Assembly: GCA_963971535.1 (NCBI GenBank)
Contig: OZ020585.1
Location: forward strand, 157,304,915-157,368,914
DNA length: 64,000 bases
Direction of reading: 5' to 3'
Origin: Notolepis coatsorum
Lineage: Eukaryota; Chordata; Actinopteri; Aulopiformes; Paralepididae
A program made the position numbers and the translations under genes. The notes under the pieces are model-generated. The model searched no databases and was not told where the DNA came from. It saw only the letters and a list, made by a program, of their open reading frames with translations. Positions 44,452 to 54,896 of this stretch are shown piece by piece (positions within the stretch are counted from its first letter, which is position 1; the number at the start of each line of letters is the position of its first letter).

Positions 44452-47212
44452 TCAAGAGTGTGCGAGTGGCATGGAGTGATGCTGGCCCGGCCTCGTCTGG
44501 AGTGGCATGGAGTGATGCTGGCCCGGCCCGGCCTGGAGTGGCATGGAATGATGCTGGCCCTGCCCGGCCCGGCCTGGAGTGGCATGGAGTGATGCTGGCC
44601 CGGCCCGGCCTGGAGTGGCATGGAGTGATGCTGGCCCGGCCTCGTCTGGAGTGGCATGGAGTGATGCTGGCCCGGCCCGGCCTGGAGTGGCATGGAGTGA
44701 TGCTGGCCCTGCCCGGCCTGGAGTGGCATGGAGTGATTCTGGCCCGGTCTGGAGTGGCATGGAGTGATGCTGGCCCGGCCTGGCCTGGAGTGGCATGGAG
44801 TGATGCTGGCCCGGCCCGGCCTGGTCTGGAGTGGCATGGAGTGATGCTGGCCCTGCCCGGCCTGGTCTGGAGTGGCATGGAGTGATGCTGGCCCGGCCTG
44901 GTCTGGTCTGGAGTGGCATGGAGTGATGCTGGCCCGGCCTGGTCTGGAGTGGCATGGAGTGATGCTGGCCCGGCCTGGTCTGGTCTGGAGTGGCATGGAG
45001 TGATGCTGGCCCGGCCTGGTCTGGAGTGGCATGGAGTGATGCTGGCCCTGCCTGGCCTGGTCTGGAGTGGCATGGAGTGATGCTGGCCCGGCCTGGTCTG
45101 GAGTGGCATGGAGTGATGCTGGCCCGGCCTGGTCTGGTCTGGGGTGGCATGGAGTGATGCTGGCCCGGCCTGGTCTGGAGTGGCATGGAGTGATGCTGGC
45201 CCTGCCCGGCCTGGTCTGGAGTGGCATGGAGTGATGCTGGCCCGGCCTGGTCTGGAGTGGCATGGAGTGATGCTGGCCCTGCCCGGCCTGGTCTGGAGTG
45301 GCATGGAGTGATGCTGGCCCTGCCCGGCCTGGAGTGGCATGGAGTGATGCTGGCCCTGCCCGGCCTGGAGTGGCATGGAGTGATGCTGGCCCGGCCTGGA
45401 GTGGCATGGAGTGATGCTGGCCCGGCCTGGTCTGGAGTGGCATGGAGTAATGCTGGCCCTGCCCGGCCTGGAGTGGCATGGAGTGATGCTGGCCCTGCCC
45501 GGCCTGGAGTGGCATGGAGTGATGCTGGCCCGGCCCGGCCTGGTCTGGAGTGGCATGGAGTGATGCTGGCCCGGCCTGGTCTGGTCTGGAGTGGCATGGA
45601 GTGATGCTGGCCCGGCCTGGTCTGGAGTGGCATGGAGTGATGCTGGCCCTGCCCGGCCTGGAGTGGCATGGAATGATGCTGGCCCTGCCCGGCCCGGCCT
45701 GGAGTGGCATGGAGTGATGCTGGCCCGGCCCGGCCTGGAGTGGCATGGAGTGATGCTGGCCCGGCCTCGTCTGGAGTGGCATGGAGTGATGCTGGCCCGG
45801 CCCGGCCTGGAGTGGCATGGAGTGATGCTGGCCCTGCCCGGCCCGGCCTGGAGTGGCATGGAGTGATGCTGGCCCGGCCCGGCCTGGAGTGGCATGGAGT
45901 GATGCTGGCCCGGCCTCGTCTGGAGTGGCATGGAGTGATGCTGGCCCGGCCCGGCCTGGAGTGGCATGGAGTGATGCTGGCCCTGCCCGGCCTGGAGTGG
46001 CATGGAGTGATTCTGGCCCGGTCTGGAGTGGCATGGAGTGATGCTGGCCCGGCCTGGCCTGGAGTGGCATGGAGTGATGCTGGCCCGGCCCGGCCTGGTC
46101 TGGAGTGGCATGGAGTGATGCTGGCCCTGCCCGGCCTGGTCTGGAGTGGCATGGAGTGATGCTGGCCCGGCCTGGTCTGGTCTGGAGTGGCATGGAGTGA
46201 TGCTGGCCCGGCCTGGTCTGGAGTGGCATGGAGTGATGCTGGCCCGGCCTGGTCTGGTCTGGAGTGGCATGGAGTGATGCTGGCCCGGCCTGGTCTGGAG
46301 TGGCATGGAGTGATGCTGGCCCTGCCTGGCCTGGTCTGGAGTGGCATGGAGTGATGCTGGCCCGGCCTGGTCTGGAGTGGCATGGAGTGATGCTGGCCCG
46401 GCCTGGTCTGGTCTGGGGTGGCATGGAGTGATGCTGGCCCGGCCTGGTCTGGAGTGGCATGGAGTGATGCTGGCCCTGCCCGGCCTGGTCTGGAGTGGCA
46501 TGGAGTGATGCTGGCCCGGCCTGGTCTGGAGTGGCATGGAGTGATGCTGGCCCTGCCCGGCCTGGTCTGGAGTGGCATGGAGTGATGCTGGCCCTGCCCG
46601 GCCTGGAGTGGCATGGAGTGATGCTGGCCCTGCCCGGCCTGGAGTGGCATGGAGTGATGCTGGCCCGGCCTGGAGTGGCATGGAGTGATGCTGGCCCGGC
46701 CTGGTCTGGAGTGGCATGGAGTAATGCTGGCCCTGCCCGGCCTGGAGTGGCATGGAGTGATGCTGGCCCTGCCCGGCCTGGAGTGGCATGGAGTGATGCT
46801 GGCCCGGCCCGGCCTGGTCTGGAGTGGCATGGAGTGATGCTGGCCCGGCCTGGTCTGGTCTGGAGTGGCATGGAGTGATGCTGGCCCGGCCTGGTCTGGA
46901 GTGGCATGGAGTGATGCTGGCCCTGCCCGGCCTGGAGTGGCATGGAGTGATGCTGGCCCTGCCCGGCCTGGAGTGGCATGGAGTGATGCTGGCCCGGCCC
47001 GGCCTGGAGTGGCATGGAGTGATGCTGGCCCGGCCTGGAGTGGCATGGAGTGATGCTGGCCCGGCCTGGTCTGGAGTGGCATGGAGTGATGCTGGCCCGG
47101 CCTGGTCTGGAGTGGCATGGAGTGATGCTGGCCCGGCCCGGCCTGGAGTGGCATGGAGTGATGCTGGTCCGGCCTGGTCTGGAGTGGCATGGAGTGATGC
47201 ACGGCCTTCTTC
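44452..47212. repeat. 2.76-kb satellite with pentamer, ~31-41-bp and 1,274-bp periods
   Basis: The basic unit is GGAGT GGCAT GGAGT GATGCT GGCCC GGCCT (31 bp), built almost only of GG-starting pentamers. Units grow in 5-bp steps by extra GGTCT, GGCCC or GCCCT pentamers (36 and 41 bp). The pattern of long and short units recurs with a 1,274-bp period; for example 44579, 45591 and 45221 match 45853, 46865 and 46495. The minus strand has no stop codon in any of the three frames for more than 2.3 kb, giving three overlapping spurious frames of 841-975 codons. Confidence 0.97.
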
Positions 47213-47329
47213 TGCACTGGTGATTCATGATCAAAGAGCCCATTCATCATGTGAAACATCTGATGCTCAGACCCCACAGAGAGAAAGAGAGGGGGGGAGA
47301 AGAGAGAGCGTCAGCTAAATGACTAAATG
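47213..47329 (+). other. SINE-tail-like junction before a LINE fragment
   Basis: The segment ends AGAGAGCGTCAGCTAAATGA followed by CTAAATGTAATG. It resembles the 3' tail of tRNA-derived fish SINEs (GCGTCTGCTAAATGAC...). Too short to assign firmly. Confidence 0.35.
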
Positions 47330-47960
47330 TAATGGCACTGCACTACACACTGGAACATCTGGACTGCGCGGGCAACTATGTCAGGATCTTGTATGTGGAC
47401 TTCAGCTCGGCCTTCAACACCATCCTTCCACCCATCCTGGAGCACCAGCTATCCCTGCTGCAGGTGCCGGCCTCCACTCGCAGGTGGATTACCGACTTCC
47501 TGTCCAACAGGTCTCAGTGGGTGAGGCTGGGGAAGAGCATTTCCAGCTCTAGGTCCACCAGCACCGGTTCCCCGCAGGGCTGCGTCCTGTCCCCACTACT
47601 GTTCTCCCTGTACACCAACAGCTGTGCCTCTCTCCACCCCTCTGTCACAGACTGAGCTTCTTCCCCTCAGCCGCCAGGCTGATCAATGCCTCAGGTCCCC
47701 CCCCCCCCCCCCCCCCCCCCTGCCCCCAAGTGACACTGGCACAATGACACTGACTGCACTGCACTAGTCCTTACTGGAACTCTGCACTCTACACTTTATA
47801 TATATATATGTATTTAATTGATTAATCCTCCACTGCACTGTTTTTTGTCTTGTGTCTGTGTTGGTGGTCGTTTACTGTGAAAAAGAAAGGAAAAAAAACG
47901 CATACACTGTAACGCTGCAACAATTACCAATGTGTTTTTACACAAATGGCTTAATAAAGG
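47330..47960 (+). pseudogene. Rex1-like LINE fragment with internal deletion
   Basis: It encodes ILYVDFSSAFNTILPPILEH (first catalytic Asp) and STGSPQGCVLSPLLFSLYTN, then jumps straight to the C-terminal LSSFPQPPG-like segment (TGAGCTTCTTCCCCTCAGCC). The active-site ADD block and the connection region are deleted. A poly-C run of ~23 bp lies at 47698-47720. The tail carries TTGTCTTGTGTCTGTGTTGG and ends in AATCTGAATCTGAATCTGA. Related to the element at 62112-63845. Confidence 0.8.
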
Positions 47961-48057
47961 AATCTGAATCTGAATCTGAATCTGAGTCTGTGGAGAAACC
48001 ATCTGTCTAGTGTGTGTTTGTGAGTCGGAGCCCAGTCAGCTGCCAAGTCCCCCTGCG

Positions 48058-48059
48058 AT

Positions 48060-48142
<83 letters not shown>

Positions 48143-48149
48143 CTCATCT

Positions 48150-48238
<89 letters not shown>

Positions 48239-48287
48239 TCCAGCCACTCATCCATCCAGCCATTCAGCCAGCCAGACAGCCATCCAT

Positions 48288-48342
<55 letters not shown>

Positions 48343-48359
48343 CTCAGCCAGCCACTCAT

Positions 48360-48418
<59 letters not shown>

Positions 48419-48492
48419 TCCATCCAGCCAGACAGCCAGCCACTCGTCCAGCCAGCCAGCCATCCATCCAGCCAGACATCCATCCAGCCAGA

Positions 48493-48550
<58 letters not shown>

Positions 48551-48571
48551 CTCATCCAGCCAGCCATCCAT

Positions 48572-48630
<59 letters not shown>

Positions 48631-48775
48631 CTCATCCAGCCAGCCAGCCAGCCATCCATCCAGCCAGACAGCCAGCCACTCGTCCAGCCAGCCACTCGTC
48701 CATCCAGCCATTCAGCCAGCCAGCCAGCCATCCATCCAGACAGCCAGCCAGCCAGCCAGCCAGCCAGCCACTCAT

Positions 48776-48822
<47 letters not shown>

Positions 48823-48843
48823 CTCATCCAGCCAGCCATCCAT

Positions 48844-48878
<35 letters not shown>

Positions 48879-48899
48879 TCCATCCAGCCAGCCATCCAT

Positions 48900-48946
<47 letters not shown>

Positions 48947-49139
48947 CTCATCCAGCCAGCCAGCCAGCCATCCATCCAGCCAGACAGCCAGCCACTCGTC
49001 CAGCCAGCCACTCGTCCATCCAGCCATTCAGCCAGCCAGCCAGCCATCCATCCAGACAGCCAGCCAGCCAGCCAGCCAGCCAGCCACTCATCCAGCCAGC
49101 CATCCATCCAGCCAGCCAGCCAGCCAGCCAGCCACTCAT

Positions 49140-49170
<31 letters not shown>

Positions 49171-49180
49171 TCCATCCAGA

Positions 49181-49222
<42 letters not shown>

Positions 49223-49243
49223 CTCATCCAGCCAGCCATCCAT

Positions 49244-49306
<63 letters not shown>

Positions 49307-49344
49307 CTCATCCAGCCAGCCAGCCAGGCAGCCAGCCAGCCAGG

Positions 49345-49378
<34 letters not shown>

Positions 49379-49379
49379 T

Positions 49380-49414
<35 letters not shown>

Positions 49415-49512
49415 CTCATCCATCCAGCCAGACAACCAGCCACTCATCCAGCCATCCAGCCAGCCAATCCTCCAGTATAGCCAGCAAGCCAGCCAGCCAG
49501 CCACTCATCTAG
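48058..49512. repeat. CAGC/CATC tetranucleotide array 2 with 316-bp higher-order period
   Basis: 1.45 kb of CAGC, CATC and CACT tetramers. A block containing CAGACAGCCAGCCACTCGTC starts at 48665 and again at 48981, a 316-bp (79-tetramer) higher-order period. Near its end it shares AATCCTCCAGTATAGCCAGC with array 1 at 44036. Confidence 0.96.
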
Positions 49513-49640
49513 ATGTGTAGCATTTTTGCCTTTATCTTATTTTCACACCAGCACTCGTATTCTTATGCTTTTTTGTTGTTCTTAGCTCTTTTAATACTTT
49601 TTTTTTAAATGTTCTTATGTACTTTAGATACTATTGCTAC

Positions 49641-50005
49641 TAGGGGTGTAATGGTACACAAACGGTACGTACCTCGGTTTTGAAGTCAAGGTTCGGTACG
49701 GTTTTCAATACAGTGGGGGAAAGTTTGGCTTTCCATGTTCCACTCAGGGGTGATGTACTGTAGTGTGCAGTAACTAATTGTACTTGTAGGGCTGTCAACG
49801 AATATTCTATATTGAAATTAATAATCGATTTATAAAAAAAAATAATAATAATTAGATTGTGAAAAAAAACAGCCCCCAGTGGGCGGTCGTTAGTGGTTAA
49901 CATACCGTTGTATTCGTTCGGTACACTACACAGCCGTTTGGTACGGTGCGGTACACACTGAAACTTGTTCGGTTCCGTACGGATACGTGTACCTTTACAC
50001 CCCTA
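49641..50005. mobile_element. hAT-type MITE, 365 bp
   Basis: The left end is TAGGGGTGTAATGGTACAC and the right end, inverted, is TAGGGGTGTAAAGGTACAC. The 8-bp duplication ATTGCTAC lies at 49633-49640 and 50006-50013. The interior is rich in CGGTAC motifs, and no transposase is present. Confidence 0.94.
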
Positions 50006-50059
50006 ATTGCTACCATGTATGTATGTACAGTATATGTGTTTCATTACATGTATATACAT

Positions 50060-50440
50060 ACCAATTATTCACCTGTTCTATTCTCCATCCATCTATCATC
50101 CATAGCAACACTATATTATCACCGACATCCTGTTGGGGGATCCCCTTTGAGCAGCCCATCTGAGGTTTCTCTCCTCCACACCGCCTGTGGTGCTTTTTAG
50201 TGTGTCGTTCCTCATCTTCATTGGGGAAAGTATGGATGTTATGGTGGTTTTTGTTCTGGATCTCTTGTGATGTTTCTTCCCCCCCCCATGGGGGCAATTC
50301 CATGTGATCTCGGGCTATATATAGATTTAGCAGGTAGCGACTGTGTGGAGATGACTGTAAAAATAACGTTGTGACATTTTGTGCAATGATTGTTTCATTT
50401 GTATGACATACTGACCCTGAAATACCTTTCACATGTGGAT
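50060..50440 (+). mobile_element. LINE 3' region fragment
   Basis: Contains GAGGTTTCTCTCCTCCACAC, TTGTGATGTTTCTTCC and GTGATCTCGGGCTATATATA. It is related to the minus-strand fragment at 36205-36530. No coding part. Confidence 0.6.
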
Positions 50441-50464
50441 GGAACTCAATTTAGATTACCGGTA

Positions 50465-50960
50465 AATTAAAAGATATTGTCATTATACAGCACAAGTACA
50501 GTACAACGAAAAATAAGTTTGGTATCCAATACAGTATATGAAATATATAAATGAGTACTACTGAGTAATAGTTGTAGTATTAATATGTACAGTGATACAG
50601 GTATAAAGACACTATGGTAGTAAGTCATAATGACCAGCAGTGTAACTAGTAAGTGTAGGTAAGGGATATGTAAAGATATTGATATAGTATTAATATGTAC
50701 AGTGATACAGGTATAAAGACACTATGGTAGTAATTCATACTGGCCAGCAGTGTAACTAGTAAGAGTAGGTACAGTAAGGGACATTATATTTGATTAGATT
50801 AAAATGTATTGTCATTATACAGCACAGGTACAGTACAATGAAAATAAGTTTGGCATCCAACCACAGTGCAAATGTAGCAGTAAAGTGCAACAGCAATATA
50901 CAATGTACAGGTGATTAAACTGATATAGATATAGTATCTACAGTATCTGCTGTGATGACC
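50465..50960 (-). repeat. LINE-tail sequence with a 120-bp tandem duplication
   Basis: Minus-strand LINE tail (AAAATGTATTGTCATTATAC plus AGCACAGGTACAGTACAATG on the + strand) occurs at 50468 and again at 50800. Between them TATTAATATGTACAGTGATA and the following ~110 bp occur twice (50578 and 50688). Confidence 0.75.
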
Positions 50961-51299
50961 ACCAAGGCTAGTCACAGTGTATTATGATTTTTTTACAAGG
51001 ACATAGAACCACAATGACATATTGTAAGCATGACGTATTGTCCACAGTGTTGTATGATGGACATTTTTGTTCCGATGTTCAGTACTGCTCTCGCTCACAT
51101 AGAAAATTCAACCTTGATCACCCATCTTGTTCTGATAAGCAAGTGCCATTGATGGCATACTGTAGTGTACACACTGTAATGAAACTGAGGGTCCCCCTGG
51201 TGGTCATATCTGGTAGTGGACATAGACAGTGTCTGCCTTTCTCTCTCTCCCACACTTCAGTGAATGAACGTTAACTGACCTTGGATGTTTGTTTCAATA
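50961..51299. other. Intron sequence, possibly LINE-derived
   Basis: A 96-codon frame at 50984-51274 has no recognisable domain. The sequence GATGGCATACTGTAGTGTAC looks single-copy. No gene call is made. Confidence 0.35.
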
Positions 51300-51600
51300 G
51301 AAAAGATCAAATAAGAGATAAGATATTCCTTTGTTGATCCCCTTGGGGAAATGTGGGCGTCAGATTCAGGGGGGAGGGGAGGTACAGATATGGGCAGGGT
51401 AATTGTAGAAATACATAAATATAGGGAATAATAAAAATGTATCTGAATGTAAAATTATGAGAAAGTAAATAGTGTAAACAAAGGTGCAGATGAGGGTCTG
51501 TATGCCCTATTGGTTATATTATACTATACTATATTATACGTATAAATATAGGCAAAGTTCCAAGAAGGAGATTCAGGATGGCAACCTGATCCCTCTTCCT
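51300..51600 (-). mobile_element. LINE 3' tail, minus strand
   Basis: AAGATATTCCTTTGTTGATC and CCCCTTGGGGAAATGTG are the inverse of the tail ATCAATAAAGGAATATCTTA seen in + orientation at 54510-54700. A third copy is at 54838-54890. Confidence 0.75.
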
Positions 51601-52252
51601 GGATGATATTATTATATTATTTCTTGAGGAAGGTCCTTGTGACCGAAACTCTCTAGCTCCTCAATAATTCACAGCAGAGGTCATATTATGTGCGGATATA
51701 ATAATAATTATTTTTTTGTATAGCACTTATCATACAGAAATTGCAGTTCAAAGTGCTTCACAATAGTAAGAAATACAGACATAAGCGAGCATAAAACATT
51801 TTATAAAAAAAATATAGCAAGGTAAGGTAAATCACAGTAAAATAAAATAGAATAGATTAGTAAAAAAGTGCGGTTTGATTCAGTTTAAAAATAGGCAAAA
51901 AATAATCAAATAGAACGGACAGTAAAAAGTGTGATACAATTGTTCAATAAAAAAGATATAACAACAGAGCAGTGCATCGCTCTTAATACTTTGAATTTCT
52001 TTACAAAGTTCTAACATACAACAGAGCAGTGCAGACTCTTTTCATAAGAGAAATACATTTTATTACACTTAGGTAAAACTGTGAAGGCGAGCCTCCTGCA
52101 TCACGGCACACCAGCCTGACGTTCATCTGGTCACAATCACAATCAGAAAGGTCTTTATTGCCAAGTGGTTTTCACATACAAGGAATTTGATTTGGTCATT
52201 TTTGGTGCGGCATTGACGGACAGACAATCAAATGGAATATAAACAAAATTAA
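51601..52252 (-). mobile_element. Several minus-strand LINE-tail remnants
   Basis: 51705-51770 (TTGTATAGCACTTATCATAC and CAAAGTGCTTCACAATAG) is an L2-like tail. 51960-52035 contains CATACAACAGAGCAGTGCA twice, similar to sequence inside the LTR element at 58680-58800. 52145-52195 (GGTCTTTATTGCCAAGTGG) is another LINE tail. Confidence 0.5.
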
Positions 52253-52700
52253 AATAATGGGTGGCCGGGTAGCGCAGCGGACTAAGCGTCTGTCTACCAC
52301 CGCAGAGACAGTGGGATCGAATCCGGCTGCCGCGGTACCTCCGGCTTGGTCGGTCGTCCATACTGACACAATTGGCAGTGTCAGCGGGTGGAAAGCCGGT
52401 GGGGTGGGTCCTGGTCGTTGTAAACAGCGACTCCTACAGGTCGGTCAGGGCGCCTGCACAGCGAGGGAGGGAACTGGGGGTAGTGTGATCCTCCCACGCA
52501 TTACACTTCCCCAGTGAGAGTCCTCACTGTCAGGTGAAAAGAGGCTGCTGGCTGTCTCCACATGTATCGGAGGAAGCATGTGATAGACTTCAGGACTCCC
52601 TAGACCGGCAAGTGGGTGGCAAATGTGCACAACAACCAGGAAGGGGAGGGGGGAATTGGCATAACGACTAAAATTGGGATGGGAGAAAAACACAGAAAAA
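52253..52700 (+). mobile_element. tRNA-derived SINE
   Basis: A polymerase III A box (TAGCGCAGCGG, 52270-52280) and B box (GGATCGAATCC, 52314-52324) lie in a tRNA-like head. A conserved body follows (GACACAATTGGCAGTGTCAG, CTCACTGTCAGGTGAAAAGA and TCCACATGTATCGGAGGAAG), and it ends AAATTGGGATGGGAGAAAAA. The body matches a SINE family that is abundant in teleosts. The element is nearly full length. Confidence 0.85.
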
Positions 52701-52779
52701 TAGGAGGAGAATAAAGTAGATACAAACAAATATATGATAATAATTTAAATAGAAGCACAATAGAATATAATTATAAAAT

Positions 52780-53420
52780 AGGCCAGAGCTGTACAATTGT
52801 GCACAATACACGATCTTATGTCTGCACGTTTATGTTGCACTACTTTTATTGTCTTTTATATCTATTCTTATGTCTGCATTGTTTTTTATTCTATATAACT
52901 TATGCTGCTTTTATGCCTATGTTCATTTTATACTAATTGCTGTGTGGATTTGCTACTCTGGACTGCGGTCCATGTATGAAAAGTGCTATAGATAGTTATT
53001 AATATTTATTATTATTATATTGTAAAAAAAAAAGTATGCATTGAAATGTCTGTAACGTCTCGACGACATTGAAAATGAGGGTGACCTCAATTGTCCTTTC
53101 GAGAATAAATAAAGGTTTGAATGAAATACACAAAGTGCAGTATACACAAGGTGCCCTAACTGGCACCATATACGTCATATGTTGTAGTCCATGCAGGTTT
53201 TGGTGGTCAAAGTCAGACTCACTTAGTGGGCAGACATTCCTAATAGTTCTCGAGTTCTGCACTTTCTACATTGCACTACTTTTATTGTCTTTTATACCTA
53301 TTCGTATGTCTGCACTTTATGCATTGCTTTTATTCTGTCAACTGTATGCACATTTTATGCCTATGTTCATTTTATGGTATTTGCTGTGAAGCACTTTGAG
53401 CACTTTGCTATATAAATCAA
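52780..53420 (+). mobile_element. Two LINE 3' tails in tandem
   Basis: 52800-53040 and 53260-53420 share GCACTACTTTTATTGTCTTT and TTATGCCTATGTTCATTTTA. The second ends AAGCACTTTGAGCACTTTGC followed by TATATAAATCAAG, a typical LINE tail, and runs into the TTC repeat. The segment between them (53041-53260) is probably further 3' region, ending in TGCACTTTCTACATTGCAC. Confidence 0.65.
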
Positions 53421-53573
53421 GTTCTTCTTCTTCTTCTTCTTCTTTTTCTTCTTCTTCTTCTTCTTCTTCTTCTTCTTCTTCTTCTTCTTCTTCTTCTTCT
53501 TCTTCTTCTTCTTCTTCTTCTTCTTCTTCTTCTTCTTCTTCTTCTTCTTCTTCTTCTTCTTCTTCTTCTTCTT

Positions 53574-53603
<30 letters not shown>
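53421..53603. repeat. (TTC)n microsatellite, about 60 units
   Basis: About 181 bp of TTC with a single early interruption (CTTTTTC near 53441). It arises at the 3' end of a LINE tail and lies only ~170 bp before the next exon. The host transcript would carry (UUC)n. Confidence 0.97.
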
Positions 53604-53604
<1 letters not shown>

Positions 53605-53710
53605 TAATATAGTCCAGTAAGGGTGTGTAACACAGTGTGGGGGGGGGGGGGGGGCAGTGCTGGGTGTCAGTGTGTAGGGGGGGGGGGGGTGTCAGTGGGG
53701 GTCCCGAGCC
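53604..53710. other. G-rich segment
   Basis: Two poly-G runs longer than ten bases (around 53640-53654 and 53678-53688) separated by GTGCTGGGTGTCAGTGTGTA. This is a potential G-quadruplex former on the coding strand close to the exon. Confidence 0.8.
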
Positions 53711-53774
53711 TTGTTGATAAGGGTGTGGCTGTGTTCCTGCAGGTGTTGATAAGGGTGTGTCTGTGTTCCTGCAG
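53711..53774 (+). repeat. Duplicated 32-bp 3' splice-site region
   Basis: TTGTTGATAAGGGTGTGGCT plus GTGTTCCTGCAG (to 53742) is followed by GTGTTGATAAGGGTGTGTCT plus GTGTTCCTGCAG (to 53774). Both copies end in a usable CCTGCAG. The exon begins after the second; use of the first would add 32 nt and shift the frame. Confidence 0.95.
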
Positions 53775-53914
53775 GTGTGGTGAGGGTGGACTACGGCGAT
53801 GTGTCTTCCCGTAAGGCCCTGCGTGACGCCCTGCAGTGTAAACCCTTTGCCTGGTACCTGGAGAACATCTACCCAGACTCCCAGATCCCACGGAGATACT
53901 ACTCACTTGGTGAA
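53775..53914 (+). CDS. galnt13: galnt13 exon, end of catalytic domain and linker
   Basis: This 140-nt exon completes the Gly codon left open by the previous exon and encodes [38 protein letters not shown] and RRYYSLGE. This is the last part of the catalytic domain and the linker just before the ricin-type lectin repeats. It ends on a full codon with donor GTATGA. VDYGDVS and RRYYSLGE match GALNT13 (GALNT1 has VDYGDIS and RHYFSLGE, from memory). The lectin-domain exons are downstream of the window or beyond the repeats that follow; none was seen here. Confidence 0.96.
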
Positions 53915-54052
53915 GTATGAGATACTTCTACACCCCTACTCTGGCCCTCTCTCCAGTCTATTGTAACTGTATTTATTGTAATGCAAATATGACTGAGAGG
54001 GCGTACATCTGCACCTTGATATGCCCACTTGCTCATATGCGTATATTCAGAG

Positions 54053-54497
54053 CAGGGTTTGCACAAGGTCCTTGAAGTGCTTAAAGTGCTTGATTTTGTA
54101 CACACTAAAAAGCCAAGGCCTGGAAATCCTTGAAAACAGCTAATCTTTTTAACAAGGTGCTTAAGAAGTCATTGAAATTCAAATCAACCATTCACATTGA
54201 ATGTTTTGTTGATCCATGATCAAATTGTTCTGAATCAAGAAATATTTTTGTTGTTGTTCTGTTTTAATAAAATCTGATGAGTCACTGTCTCGCGCGCTCC
54301 AACTGCTTTTCCTCATTTCTTCGCGTGTGATGCTCTAGCTTGCTCTAGCTGGCAAGCAGGCCAAGAAGATGCTTAAAAAAACAGCATTTAAAGGTGAATT
54401 GTATCCTTCGAGTGACATCCTTTAAAATCAAAAATAGTGCATGGAAAAGTACTTAAAAGTCCTTGAATTAAATTTTGCAATGTCTGTGAGAACCCTG
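54053..54497. mobile_element. hAT-type MITE, 445 bp
   Basis: The left end is CAGGGTTTGCACAAGG and the right end GTGAGAACCCTG (inverted repeat of about 8-9 bp). TCAGAG lies directly on both sides (54047-54052 and 54498-54503), probably the remains of an 8-bp duplication. The interior has repeated CCTTGAAGTGCTTAAAG/AAGTCCTTGAATT motifs typical of a vertebrate family. There is no transposase. Confidence 0.8.
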
Positions 54498-54509
54498 TCA
54501 GAGTTAATT

Positions 54510-54896
54510 ATACTGTTATATTGTTTACACTGCCTATTTTTATTTTTACTTTTCTACTGTACTATACTTTTATGACCTGTTTCATGTCTTCTACTATTAC
54601 CATGTACCTGTACCTCCCCTACCCCCTCCCCCATGCTGCTATGATGCCTGAATTTCCCCCAAGGCGATCAATAAAGGAATATCTTATCTTATCAGCCAAA
54701 CCTACGCTCCTTATCTACAGATGTAGACACGCTAAGCGCAGTGCACTCTGAGAGAGACAGTACTGCTGCTGGATAAACCCTCCAGGTGTACCATCTCATG
54801 TGAGATTCGAATTTAGAGATGTGAGCATTCTAATCTAGTCAAGTGTTCCTTTATTAATCCCCTTGGGGAAATTCAAGTGGCATAGCAGCTACCTCC
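54510..54896. mobile_element. LINE tails in opposite orientations
   Basis: 54510-54700 is a + strand tail ending AATTTCCCCCAAGGCGATCA then ATAAAGGAATATCTTATC. 54838-54890 is a minus-strand tail (GTTCCTTTATTAATCCCCTT). Both belong to the family at 51300. Confidence 0.7.

Noticed and set aside
44264..47277. Three overlapping minus-strand open frames of 841, 975 and 941 codons (histidine/proline-rich repeats)
   Set aside because: They are open in all three frames at once because the satellite unit lacks stop codons on that strand. There is no promoter, splice context or conserved domain.
48010..49512. 500-codon PASQ repeat frame
   Set aside because: Same tetranucleotide artefact as in the first array.
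52253..52330. Functional tRNA gene
   Set aside because: A and B boxes are present, but the head is fused to a conserved SINE body, and no clean cloverleaf with an acceptor stem could be drawn.
53367..53633. Poly-Lys and poly-Ser frames
   Set aside because: Simple TTC/GAA repeat.
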